Assembly (NCBI GenBank): GCA_031289285.1
Contig: JAITPT010000077.1
Coordinates: forward strand, 1-5,342
Direction: 5' to 3'
From: Puniceicoccales bacterium
Lineage (GTDB): Bacteria > Verrucomicrobiota > Verrucomicrobiia > Opitutales > UBA953
DNA: 5,342 nt
Shown here: positions 1-5,153 of the stretch, piece by piece
Layout: each line of letters starts with the position of its first letter
Position numbering within the stretch: position 1 is the first letter of the stretch
Position numbers and translations under genes: made by a program
Notes under the pieces: model-generated
Seen by the model: the letters and a program-made list of their open reading frames with translations, nothing else
Told to the model about the DNA's origin: nothing
The model's database searches: none

Positions 1-2
1 AC

Positions 3-140
3 GCAAATCGCCGCCCGTTTATTGACAACAACGCCCTCGCCGCTGCCACGCTCATGATAGCCCTAAGCCACACCGAAGAAAAAGAAATTATGTGCGGCTT
101 AGTGATGAACATGTTGGACGCCAAAACAGAGCGAAGGTAG
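3..140 (+). CDS. C-terminal fragment of a RhuM/Fic-DOC-like protein (5' end outside window)
   Basis: An open frame runs from the left edge (first full codon at base 3) to TAG at 138-140, giving 45 residues. Its centre reads FIDNNALAAATLMIALSHTE, followed by EKEIMCGLVMNMLDAK. From memory, this resembles the tail of virulence RhuM-type Fic/DOC proteins, where a stretch like ADNALVALTLMIAES-PEEK-IM--VVN follows the HPFxDGNKR AMPylation motif. If that is right, the Fic motif itself lies just upstream, outside the window. Fic domains transfer AMP (or related groups) to protein hydroxyls, and RhuM-family members are often found with accessory islands and toxin-antitoxin-like cargo. The frame ends just before repeat-rich intergenic DNA. 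Family assignment rests on about 25 residues recalled by pattern; that the fragment is coding is more certain than its name. Confidence 0.55.
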   Translation, partial: ANRRPFIDNNALAAATLMIALSHTEEKEIMCGLVMNMLDAKTERR

Positions 141-163
141 AAGAGCAGGAGAGAATGATTTTT

Positions 164-190
164 AGCCACAAGAGAACGCAAAAGAACGCT
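164..190 (+). repeat. Degenerate GAACGCAAA-type periodic intergenic repeat
   Basis: The sequence reads TAGCCACAAGAGAACGCA followed by AAAGAACGCT, so the GAACGC core appears twice nine to ten bases apart. Intergenic DNA of Verrucomicrobiota and Planctomycetota often carries similar 'GCCACAAAGAACGCAAAGAACGC' stretches, so I read it as a short member of that class. With only two units the call is weak. Confidence 0.35.
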
Positions 191-229
191 ACCGAGCGAA
201 GCGACATCGGACAAAGAACACACTCAAAA

Positions 230-256
230 ATCCTGTCTATCTTGTCCATCCCGTCT
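230..256 (-). repeat. 9-bp periodic GAC repeat, copy 1 (inverted)
   Basis: On the minus strand this reads GACGGGATG, GACAAGATA, GACAGGATT: three consecutive 9-bp units starting with GAC. It faces copies 2 and 3 (279-306 and 391-417), which lie on the plus strand, so copies 1 and 2 form an imperfect inverted repeat around a 22-base spacer. Both are flanked by A/T runs. The pair could fold as an imperfect hairpin downstream of both converging genes. Confidence 0.7.
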
Positions 257-278
257 AAAAAATCTGAACGCCAATTTT

Positions 279-306
279 GACAGGATAGACGGAATGAACA
301 GGATGA
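279..306 (+). repeat. 9-bp periodic GAC repeat, copy 2
   Basis: The units are GACAGGATA, GACGGAATG and AACAGGATG, preceded by TTTT and followed by ATTTT. It is the same family as 230-256 (inverted) and 391-417 (direct). It is non-coding in any convincing frame. Confidence 0.75.
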
Positions 307-333
307 TTTTCCCGGCTGAATTTCTTTTTTATC

Positions 334-357
334 TTCGTGTCTTCGTGCCTTCGTGTG
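334..357 (+). repeat. 8-bp tandem array TTCGTGYC x3
   Basis: Three abutting 8-bp units: TTCGTGTC, TTCGTGCC and TTCGTGTG. It sits between 9-bp repeat copies 2 and 3 and is of a different family (8-bp period and different core). Similar TTCGTGTCTTCGTG strings are familiar from verrucomicrobial intergenic DNA; that is recollection, not a search. Confidence 0.75.
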
Positions 358-390
358 AAATTTCGATTCTGAATTGAGGGGTGATTTTTT

Positions 391-417
391 GACAGAATAG
401 ACAGAATAGACGGGATA
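391..417 (+). repeat. 9-bp periodic GAC repeat, copy 3
   Basis: The units are GACAGAATA, GACAGAATA and GACGGGATA, preceded by six T and followed by a T run. It ends 18 bases beyond the stop codon of the minus-strand GH28 gene (stop at 436-438), so it would lie in that gene's 3' untranslated RNA. Confidence 0.75.
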
Positions 418-435
418 TTTTTTTGATTTCTCGAT

Positions 436-2013
436 TTACTCAACTACCCTGTATGTCGAATTATTTTTGGGTGCGATTTTTCCTTTAAATCCTCGCAGAA
501 GAATGTCGTGGGCATCGTCGAGCATCACAGCAGGTCGGGCGTCTTTTGTTTTCAGATTGAATTGCACATTCTCCAGCGTAATTCCCCGTGCATGGCGAAT
601 ATAAAACCCGTATGCTGGTAGCGTGTTTCCATACATACGGTTTTCGGGATAAGCACGTTCCTTTTCAGGAATCACCCTGTCCGCGTGTTTCTTCGTTCCT
701 CCGCCGGGACAAGTCACCAGCATATCTCGAATCGAAACATTTTCCACGTAATAGCCCGGCACCGCAGCAATGATACTCGGCAGCAAACTCACCGATGTGG
801 CCACGATATTGCTGATTATTACGTTTTTAATCGAGCCAGTCGGTTTTTTTCGACTTCCCAGACAAATAAACACAGGGGTTTGAATGCCCGTCATCGAAAT
901 ATTGGATATGGTTATTTGCTCAATAATGCCCCCGTCCACACTTTCAATGGCAATGCCGGATATTCCCGAAATCTTGTCTTTTACGCCCTCAATCCATCTG
1001 TCCCAGTGGAAGTGATTGCTCACGGAAGCAGGCCGGATGACGCAGTTTGATATGGCAATGTTTTTGAAACCTGTTACACTCGCGGTTCCAAATTTGATAG
1101 GGTTACAATTTGAGGCAATGATACAATTTGTAACCGTGACATTCTCGCATAACTTGTTGCCGTGACTCTTGAAGCAGATACCATCATCCATACAGTCAAT
1201 GTTACAGTTATTGATAATCACGTTCTTGCTATCAATGTCAATGCCGTCATTATTCCAAGCGGCATGACCATAAATAGTAAGCCCGTCAATCCTGACGCCA
1301 TCGTTCTCAAAAAGGACAAGGTTCCAGAATGCCGGATTAATCAAGCGAACATCTTTGATAACAATCTGTTTACTTTTACAAACGTATATTAAAAACGGAC
1401 GATCTCCCGCGTTGACTCCCTTTTGAAATGCCGGAGCAGCACCGTTCCCGTCAATGGTTCCTTCTCCTGAAATAGACACGTTGGACACGCTATCAATCCA
1501 TATAAAACTCTTTTGCTGGAGACCTCCCGCATTAGCGTTGAAATTGACAACTTCGCCCTTCAAGAAATAAGATTTGAGATCGGCAACGCCTTTTAAGACG
1601 GCGCATTTATTCAAAAACAACGAAGTATTATCCCGAAGAAACAAACTTCCAGAGAGGAATGTTCCTGCCGGAATTGTTATCGTTCCTCCTCCGCTTTTCG
1701 CACAGGCATCGATTGCGTTTTGAATAGACGTAGTATTGACCTTGACCCCGTCGCCGACAGCCCCGAAATCAACAATGTTTACATCCTTCGCGTGAAGCTG
1801 AGGCATCGCCCCGATAAACAAACACAAAACCAATACGCCCGCTACAAGTAGATTGCGGACGGTTGCGAGTTTTCCTTGGTGCGCGTTGGAGCACTCGGCG
1901 GCGATGGCTTGCCCGGCGTTGGCGCGTTTGGCGTTGGCGCGTTCGGCGGCGAATTTATTTTTGCATTCTGTTTTGCCCTTGGCGAGGGCTTCGGCGTTGG
2001 CTTCGGTAGGCAT
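436..2013 (-). CDS. Exported GH28-like (polygalacturonase-type) right-handed beta-helix protein
   Basis: The product is 525 aa from ATG at 2013 to TAA at 436-438. Residues ~53-75 (RNLLVAGVLVLCLFIGAM then PQLHA) form a hydrophobic export signal, with likely cleavage after LHA. The mature part opens with VNIVDFGAVGDGVKVNTTSI, the classic start of pectate-lyase-3/GH28 beta-helices, and continues with NITISN-type helix rungs. Canonical GH28 acids are present: NNDGID (254-259) and MDDGICFKS (DD at 276-277). The usual GHG histidine site reads SNCNPIKFG (301-309). Such enzymes hydrolyse galacturonan or related pectic chains in the periplasm or outside the cell; the real substrate is unknown. The start is uncertain: the frame stays open to 2706, no clear Shine-Dalgarno precedes 2013, and 50 residues before the signal is unusually long. 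The core is AT-rich compared with its neighbours. Confidence 0.85.
   Translation of the reverse strand: MPTEANAEALAKGKTECKNKFAAERANAKRANAGQAIAAECSNAHQGKLATVRNLLVAGVLVLCLFIGAMPQLHAKDVNIVDFGAVGDGVKVNTTSIQNAIDACAKSGGGTITIPAGTFLSGSLFLRDNTSLFLNKCAVLKGVADLKSYFLKGEVVNFNANAGGLQQKSFIWIDSVSNVSISGEGTIDGNGAAPAFQKGVNAGDRPFLIYVCKSKQIVIKDVRLINPAFWNLVLFENDGVRIDGLTIYGHAAWNNDGIDIDSKNVIINNCNIDCMDDGICFKSHGNKLCENVTVTNCIIASNCNPIKFGTASVTGFKNIAISNCVIRPASVSNHFHWDRWIEGVKDKISGISGIAIESVDGGIIEQITISNISMTGIQTPVFICLGSRKKPTGSIKNVIISNIVATSVSLLPSIIAAVPGYYVENVSIRDMLVTCPGGGTKKHADRVIPEKERAYPENRMYGNTLPAYGFYIRHARGITLENVQFNLKTKDARPAVMLDDAHDILLRGFKGKIAPKNNSTYRVVE
1915..1944 (-). repeat. 15-bp tandem repeat in the N-terminal coding region of the GH28 gene
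   Basis: GGCGTTGGCGCGTTT is followed directly by GGCGTTGGCGCGTTC, two 15-bp units differing only at the last base. In the minus reading frame they encode ERANA and KRANA, within the long Ala/Asn-rich stretch before the signal peptide. As the unit is five codons it keeps the frame. It suggests that this extension grew by slippage. Confidence 0.75.
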
Positions 2014-2030
2014 TGGCGTGGTGAGTGGTG

Positions 2031-2081
2031 GTGGACTTAGTGGACGGTGTGGACTTGGTGGACGGTGTGGACGACGTGAAC
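2031..2081 (+). repeat. 9-bp GTGGAC(N3) tandem repeat upstream of GH28
   Basis: GTGGAC recurs at 2031, 2040, 2049, 2058 and 2067, with GTGAAC at 2076, exactly nine bases apart with variable three-base spacers (TTA, GGT, TTG, GGT, GAC). It ends 17 bases before the GH28 ATG and would be transcribed as GTCCAC units in that gene's leader. It shares the nine-base period and GAC core with the downstream repeats at 230-417, but has a distinct unit. Confidence 0.85.
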
Positions 2082-2089
2082 AGCGCGGC

Positions 2090-2117
2090 ACTATGCAGAA
2101 AGCGCGACGGGCGTCAA
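2090..2117 (-). promoter_or_regulatory. Possible sigma70-type promoter for the GH28 gene
   Basis: On the minus strand TTGACG (2117-2112) is followed after 16 bases by CATAGT (2095-2090), matching 5/6 and 4/6 of the -35 and -10 consensus. Transcription would start near 2083, placing the whole GTGGAC repeat in a ~70-base leader before the ATG at 2013. The spacer is one base short of optimal and the -10 is weak, so this is a candidate only. Confidence 0.3.
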
Positions 2118-2139
2118 GGGGCGAGTGAAAGTTTTTTTT

Positions 2140-2217
2140 GGGGGGCTGGAGGTGGGGGACTGGAGGTGGGGGGGGGGGCGGGGGGCGGGGGCATTCAAGT
2201 CGGGCGGCGGGGGGGGG
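2140..2217 (+). other. Dense G-tract region with strong G-quadruplex potential
   Basis: Plus-strand G runs occur at 2140-2145 (6), 2153-2157 (5), 2168-2178 (11), 2180-2185 (6), 2187-2191 (5) and 2209-2217 (9), preceded by eight T at 2132-2139. Four or more tracts with 1-9 base loops satisfy the usual quadruplex pattern. The G strand is the template for minus-strand transcription, so a quadruplex could hinder read-through from uppP toward GH28. The runs may also mark slippage or assembly error. Confidence 0.7.
2146..2173 (+). repeat. 14-bp tandem duplication within the G-rich region
   Basis: CTGGAGGTGGGGGA at 2146-2159 is followed by CTGGAGGTGGGGGG at 2160-2173, differing only at the last base. 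It indicates local slippage or duplication inside the G-tract block. Confidence 0.7.
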
Positions 2218-2218
2218 C

Positions 2219-2560
2219 TCAAATTGGTTTTCCGCACGAACCTTAAAACCGAGGCCGAGGCACACGCACGGGAGGTGGGCGACGCCGCCGTGTGCGTCGG
2301 GCGCGTCACCGTCCGCGAGGACAACCCAAGCTTCGACGGACGCGCACTGGGCGAACTCGCCAACCTCTTCTCCGACGGCGTAGTCGTCACGCGAGTGCGC
2401 CGCGACGCCACCACTCGCGCCGTCTGGCCCGACTACACGCTTGCGTTCGACGACCGCCTGTTGCTCGTCGGCGACGGACACGCTCTCGGCGCGGGCGCCG
2501 CCTGTTTCGACAAAACCACCGCCGAAGATTTGTTGTGCGACACCGCCTCGTTTTTTTTTG
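2219..2560 (+). pseudogene. Relic of the TrkA_C (RCK_C) region of an AspT/YidE-type transporter
   Basis: The plus frame from the end of the last G run encodes LKLVFRTNLKTEAEAHAREV, then GRVTVREDNPSFDGRALGEL, GVVVTRVRR, PDYTLAFDDRLLLVGD and a short tail. This follows the TrkA_C/RCK_C pattern (V-NPSL-GK-L-EL, GVVV-RVRR, PD--L--GD-LLVVG). The preceding FR-(D/N)L--EAEA linker points to the AspT/YidE/YbjL antiporter family, where TrkA_C domains sit between two membrane halves. Codons are strongly G/C at third positions in this frame, unlike a chance ORF. Neither membrane half is present: the left side runs into poly-G and the right side into nine T (2551-2559), then poly-C. The open frame from GTG 2125 to 2613 includes low-complexity Gly/Trp/Pro ends, so I do not think it is an intact gene. 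The TrkA_C identity is fairly sure; AspT membership is less so. Confidence 0.6.
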
Positions 2561-2583
2561 CTCGGCTTGTCAATAACCATCCT

Positions 2584-2596
2584 CCCCCCCCCCCCC
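2584..2596 (+). repeat. Homopolymer run of 13 C just past the uppP stop
   Basis: Thirteen consecutive C (13 G on the coding strand of uppP) begin four bases beyond the uppP stop codon (2601-2603). Runs of this length slip during replication. Lying outside the gene, length change would not alter UppP, but could alter the mRNA 3' end. The length may also be miscalled in the assembly. Confidence 0.8.
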
Positions 2597-2600
2597 GAAA

Positions 2601-3821
2601 TCACGCACTGTAGATGAAGAAAAACCAGTAGAGAAGTGCCGAGAGCGCGATGCGATACCACGCGAACAACGCGAGGCCGCGTGTGCTTATCCATGCGACC
2701 ATCCATTTGACGGCGAAAAACGAGGTCACGGCAGCAACGACCAGACCGAGTGCAAGCGGACCAATGTCAAAGGCGGCGAGCATGTTTTTGCCGCTGCTGA
2801 TTGTCTTATAGACGCTCGCGCAAGTGAGCGTGACAAGGCCGAGCAAGAAGCTGAACTCCGTGGCGCGGGCGGGAGAAAGCCCCGCAAGGTAGCCGCCGCA
2901 AATCGTCGCCATCGAGCGGCTCGTGCCCGGACAAAGCGCAGCGCACTGCGCAACGCCGATGCCGAAAGCGCGAAACGCCCCCATCTCGTGCAAATCTGGC
3001 CCGCGAAGCTCGTCGCCCGTCGCGCCGTCTTCGCGGAGCAGGCGGCGTTTCCGGCGATACCAGTATTCGACGCCGAGCATCACGAACGCACCGGCAAAAA
3101 GGGCGACAACCACGGGCAGCACCCCGAACAAAATTGCCTCAATGTTTTTGTTGAATAAAAGCCCGAGGACTGCGGCGGGAAAAAAGGCGACGGCGAGGTT
3201 AAGGGTTAGCCGGAAGCTATCGCCGTCCAACCTCACCAAGCCCAAAAGCACACGACTCACGCGCCCCCAATACACGAACAGCACCGCGAGTATCGCGCCG
3301 AACTGGATGACGATAACGTAGGCGTCGGCGGCGTTTTTGAGGGTGAATGGCACCTGTTTGGGTTCGGCTGTTTTTTCCCCGCGAAACTTTTGGAGCAGGC
3401 GGGTTGGCAGCGGTGCTTTTTCCTTGGCAAAAAGCGGCTCCCCCCTGTGTCCGCTAACGGGTGTCTCCCTGTTTAGCCCCAAAAGCTCGTTCACGAGAAT
3501 TAAGTGTCCTGTCGAGGAAACCGGAAGGTATTCGGTCAGTCCCTCAGTCACTCCAAGAGCCACCGCCGCCTCGCAACCAAGAAACCGCGATGCACTAATA
3601 GGCCGCCGAAGCACCGGATCATCGGCAGAAGCGGGGGCGGGGGGAGGAGTAGCGGCGGGGGCGGGGATGGCGTGGGTGGGGGTGACCTCCTTGCTGGGAG
3701 TGGTGCTGGCGGATTTCGCCGCCGGATTTGCAACTACGGGGGCTACTGTGTCCGCTACCGCATCGCCGAGGGTCACGGGCAGTAGTGCAAAAGCGAAGAA
3801 GAGGATAAAGCGCATGAACAC
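2601..3821 (-). CDS. uppP: Undecaprenyl-diphosphatase UppP/BacA, N-terminally extended
   Basis: UppP removes one phosphate from undecaprenyl pyrophosphate, recycling the lipid carrier for peptidoglycan and other surface polymers; overexpression of the family gives bacitracin resistance. Family hallmarks are intact: EGLTEYLPVSSTGHLIL at 93-109 (E93, E97, S102, S103, H106) and PGTSRS at 298-303 (R302), the two halves of the active site, within a polytopic membrane protein. It is 406 aa versus about 270 usual. The excess is a signal-like hydrophobic N-terminus (1-23), an Ala/Pro/Thr-rich linker (~24-75) and an insertion of about 40 residues (~120-160) before AYVIVIQFGAILAV. GTG 3821 is preferred as start because AGGAGG ends eight bases upstream; ATG at 3815 is the alternative. 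It is divergent from the transposase gene, and no terminator is visible. Confidence 0.93.
   Translation of the reverse strand: MFMRFILFFAFALLPVTLGDAVADTVAPVVANPAAKSASTTPSKEVTPTHAIPAPAATPPPAPASADDPVLRRPISASRFLGCEAAVALGVTEGLTEYLPVSSTGHLILVNELLGLNRETPVSGHRGEPLFAKEKAPLPTRLLQKFRGEKTAEPKQVPFTLKNAADAYVIVIQFGAILAVLFVYWGRVSRVLLGLVRLDGDSFRLTLNLAVAFFPAAVLGLLFNKNIEAILFGVLPVVVALFAGAFVMLGVEYWYRRKRRLLREDGATGDELRGPDLHEMGAFRAFGIGVAQCAALCPGTSRSMATICGGYLAGLSPARATEFSFLLGLVTLTCASVYKTISSGKNMLAAFDIGPLALGLVVAAVTSFFAVKWMVAWISTRGLALFAWYRIALSALLYWFFFIYSA
3633..3681 (+). other. G-tract cluster in the uppP linker-coding region
   Basis: The strand opposite uppP has G runs at 3633-3637, 3639-3644, 3657-3661, 3663-3666, 3673-3675 and 3677-3681, enough for a predicted quadruplex. 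They encode the proline-rich part of the UppP linker (CCC/CCG codons), so protein composition alone may explain them. The G-rich strand is the transcription template. Confidence 0.5.
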
Positions 3822-3829
3822 AGGGCTAC

Positions 3830-3835
3830 CCTCCT
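3830..3835 (-). promoter_or_regulatory. Shine-Dalgarno AGGAGG deciding the uppP start
   Basis: Minus-strand AGGAGG lies eight bases before GTG at 3821 and fourteen before ATG at 3815. The spacing favours the GTG start. It is the only strong ribosome-binding site in the window. Confidence 0.75.
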
Positions 3836-3858
3836 TTCCTTTTTTTGCAAGTGTTCAT

Positions 3859-3881
3859 TTTTTTTAACCAGGTTAAAAAAA
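3859..3881. promoter_or_regulatory. Perfect palindrome between divergent uppP and transposase genes
   Basis: TTTTTTTAACC, a single central A, then GGTTAAAAAAA: 11-bp perfect arms. It lies 38 bases upstream of the uppP start and 88 bases upstream of the chosen transposase start (20 bases before the alternative ATG at 3901). The TTAACC-A-GGTTAA core is the kind of symmetric site bound by dimeric helix-turn-helix repressors. It could also be a transposon-end hairpin or a bidirectional weak terminator. Position favours an operator; no regulator is encoded here. Confidence 0.5.
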
Positions 3882-3969
3882 CTTCTTGACGGACGGTGCC
3901 ATGAGCATCATTTTCCCCGCGCTGAAGATCAGCACCAGTAACATCACCACCCAAACCAAACTCATCACT

Positions 3970-5028
3970 ATGGCCAAATACAAAAACAAACTCCATCGAG
4001 TCCACAAAACGGGCCGAGTCCGCCGGATAAAAGCCAGCGGCGAGGTCAGCGTTTTTCATTGCGTGTCTCGAACGGTCAATGGAGAGATTTTCCTCTCCGA
4101 TGCCGAGAAAGACACCATGCAAAAACAACTCCACCAAGTCGCAGACTTCTGCGGCGTCCAAGTCGTGACATACGCTCTCATGGGTAACCATTTCCATGTG
4201 CTCGTCAGAGTGCCGCAGCAAGGCGAACTCTCCGATGCAGAGCTGCTGCGACGTTACTCCGTTCTTTATCCAAAGCCTACGAAATGGGCACCCGCCGATG
4301 TCAAGATGCTCGCCGAGATGCTCAAGAAGGACGACGAAGACGCCGAGGCGTGGCGCAAACAAATGCTGCGCCGAATGGGCGATGTCTCGGAGTTCATGAA
4401 GACCTTCAAGCAACGGTTCTCCATCTGGTATAACCGCACACACGAACGCTTTGGAACGCTCTGGTCTGAACGTTTTTCGAGCACTCTCGTGCAAAGCGAT
4501 AAGTTCTTCGCAATGGAAAGTGCCGCCGCCTACATAGACCTCAACCCCGTTCGTGCGCGCATCGTCACGGACCCGAAAGATTACCGTTGGTGCGGTTACG
4601 CAGAGGCCGTCGCGACAGGCGGCAATGGCAAGATGCGTCGCAATCTTCGCTACGCAGTTTCCTCCGATAATCTCAGCGACGAGGAGATGCTCGATACCTA
4701 CCGCGTCGTGCTATTTGGCAAAGGCGCGACGGCAAAACGCGGCGACCCCTCCGCTGCCCGTATCGCCCCCGAAGCCGCGCAGGCGGTCGCTGCTTCCGGC
4801 GGAAAACTTCCCCGCTCGGAGCGTCTGCTCGCGACAGCTACGCAGTTCACACGCGGCGGTGCCATCGGCGACACCGCGTTTGTAGGCGCAATCTTGGCGC
4901 AATACACTCGCGAGACCAACCGCCGCCCCGGCTGCAAGCCCATTCCATTTGCAGACGCAGATGCGGGCGCGGAGATTTCCACCGATTGGCCAGAAGGTCT
5001 CTGCACCCTGCGCCGTCGCAAACATTGA
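3970..5028 (+). CDS. REP-associated-type Y1/HUH transposase (RAYT, IS200-like domain)
   Basis: Y1 transposases nick and join single-stranded DNA at hairpins via a tyrosine-DNA link; RAYTs are domesticated relatives tied to REP repeats. From ATG 3970 the product is 352 aa. Residues 73-79 read NHFHVLV, the HUH metal-binding pair (H74, H76), following YALMG. FMKTFKQRFSIWYNR (~142-156) holds the likely catalytic tyrosine (Y154), then FGTLWSERF and AAAYIDLNPVRARIV, typical of this group. A further ~140 residues include FTRGGAIGDTAFVGAIL, seen in long members; enterobacterial RAYTs are far shorter. No frameshift is visible, so it may be active. Start: the frame opens from TTG 3886 and ATG 3901, giving 380 or 375 aa; MAKYKNKLHRV looks like the natural family start. 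None has a clear ribosome-binding site. REP-like hairpins follow immediately downstream. Confidence 0.88.
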   Translation: MAKYKNKLHRVHKTGRVRRIKASGEVSVFHCVSRTVNGEIFLSDAEKDTMQKQLHQVADFCGVQVVTYALMGNHFHVLVRVPQQGELSDAELLRRYSVLYPKPTKWAPADVKMLAEMLKKDDEDAEAWRKQMLRRMGDVSEFMKTFKQRFSIWYNRTHERFGTLWSERFSSTLVQSDKFFAMESAAAYIDLNPVRARIVTDPKDYRWCGYAEAVATGGNGKMRRNLRYAVSSDNLSDEEMLDTYRVVLFGKGATAKRGDPSAARIAPEAAQAVAASGGKLPRSERLLATATQFTRGGAIGDTAFVGAILAQYTRETNRRPGCKPIPFADADAGAEISTDWPEGLCTLRRRKH

Positions 5029-5112
5029 GCTTCCGTATCGCGCCCTAAGCCACCGCAGCCTTTCGCTCTTCTTTGGCCTCTTCGCCTCCGGTCCATCTTC
5101 CTTGCGCCTGCC

Positions 5113-5141
5113 GACTGGGAACGCTGGCGTCCCCGCCAGTC
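5113..5141 (+). repeat. REP-like hairpin 1 downstream of the transposase
   Basis: GACTGG (5113-5118) pairs with CCAGTC (5136-5141); alternatively CTGGCG (5124-5129) pairs with CGCCAG (5134-5139) around TCCC. The overlapping pairings make a compact imperfect palindrome 85 bases after the transposase stop. No T tract follows, so it is a poor intrinsic terminator. A repeat of REP type is the better reading given the adjacent RAYT. Confidence 0.55.
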
Positions 5142-5153
5142 CGAAGCGTCGTC

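Noticed and set aside
60..71. 12-bp string GCCCTAAGCCAC also found at 5042-5053, as a possible element boundary
   Set aside because: One 12-bp match is expected by chance in a window this size, and the left copy is inside a coding frame.
92..280. A 62-aa plus-strand ORF over the left gene end and intergenic repeats
   Set aside because: It overlaps the better-supported Fic-like frame and reads through periodic repeats. It has no ribosome-binding site or family resemblance.
141..435. CRISPR array
   Set aside because: The repeats are 8-9 bp periodic units with no 23-45 bp repeats, no regular unique spacers and no cas genes.
2125..2613. An intact 162-aa plus-strand gene containing the TrkA_C domain
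   Set aside because: The first ~30 residues are poly-Gly/Trp from G tracts and the last ~12 come from poly-C. Only the middle has family resemblance and no membrane segments remain, so I treat it as a relic.
436..2706. A single 756-residue minus-strand protein extending the GH28 gene upstream
   Set aside because: The first 231 residues are low-complexity (Pro/Gly/Arg-rich), run across G tracts and C13, overlap the uppP 3' end by about 100 bases, and lie antisense to a recognisable TrkA_C domain. The export signal also sits far inside. GC-rich DNA easily leaves antisense frames open.
3826..3858. A 10-codon leader ORF (ATG 3858 to TAG 3826) ending just before the uppP GTG
   Set aside because: It ends over the uppP ribosome-binding site, which hints at coupling, but it has no ribosome-binding site of its own and its lysine/glycine content simply reflects the A-run and AGGAGG.
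3826..4494. A 222-aa minus-strand ORF opposite the transposase
   Set aside because: It is fully antisense to the HUH transposase frame, which has clear motifs. It also covers the uppP upstream region and has no domain resemblance.
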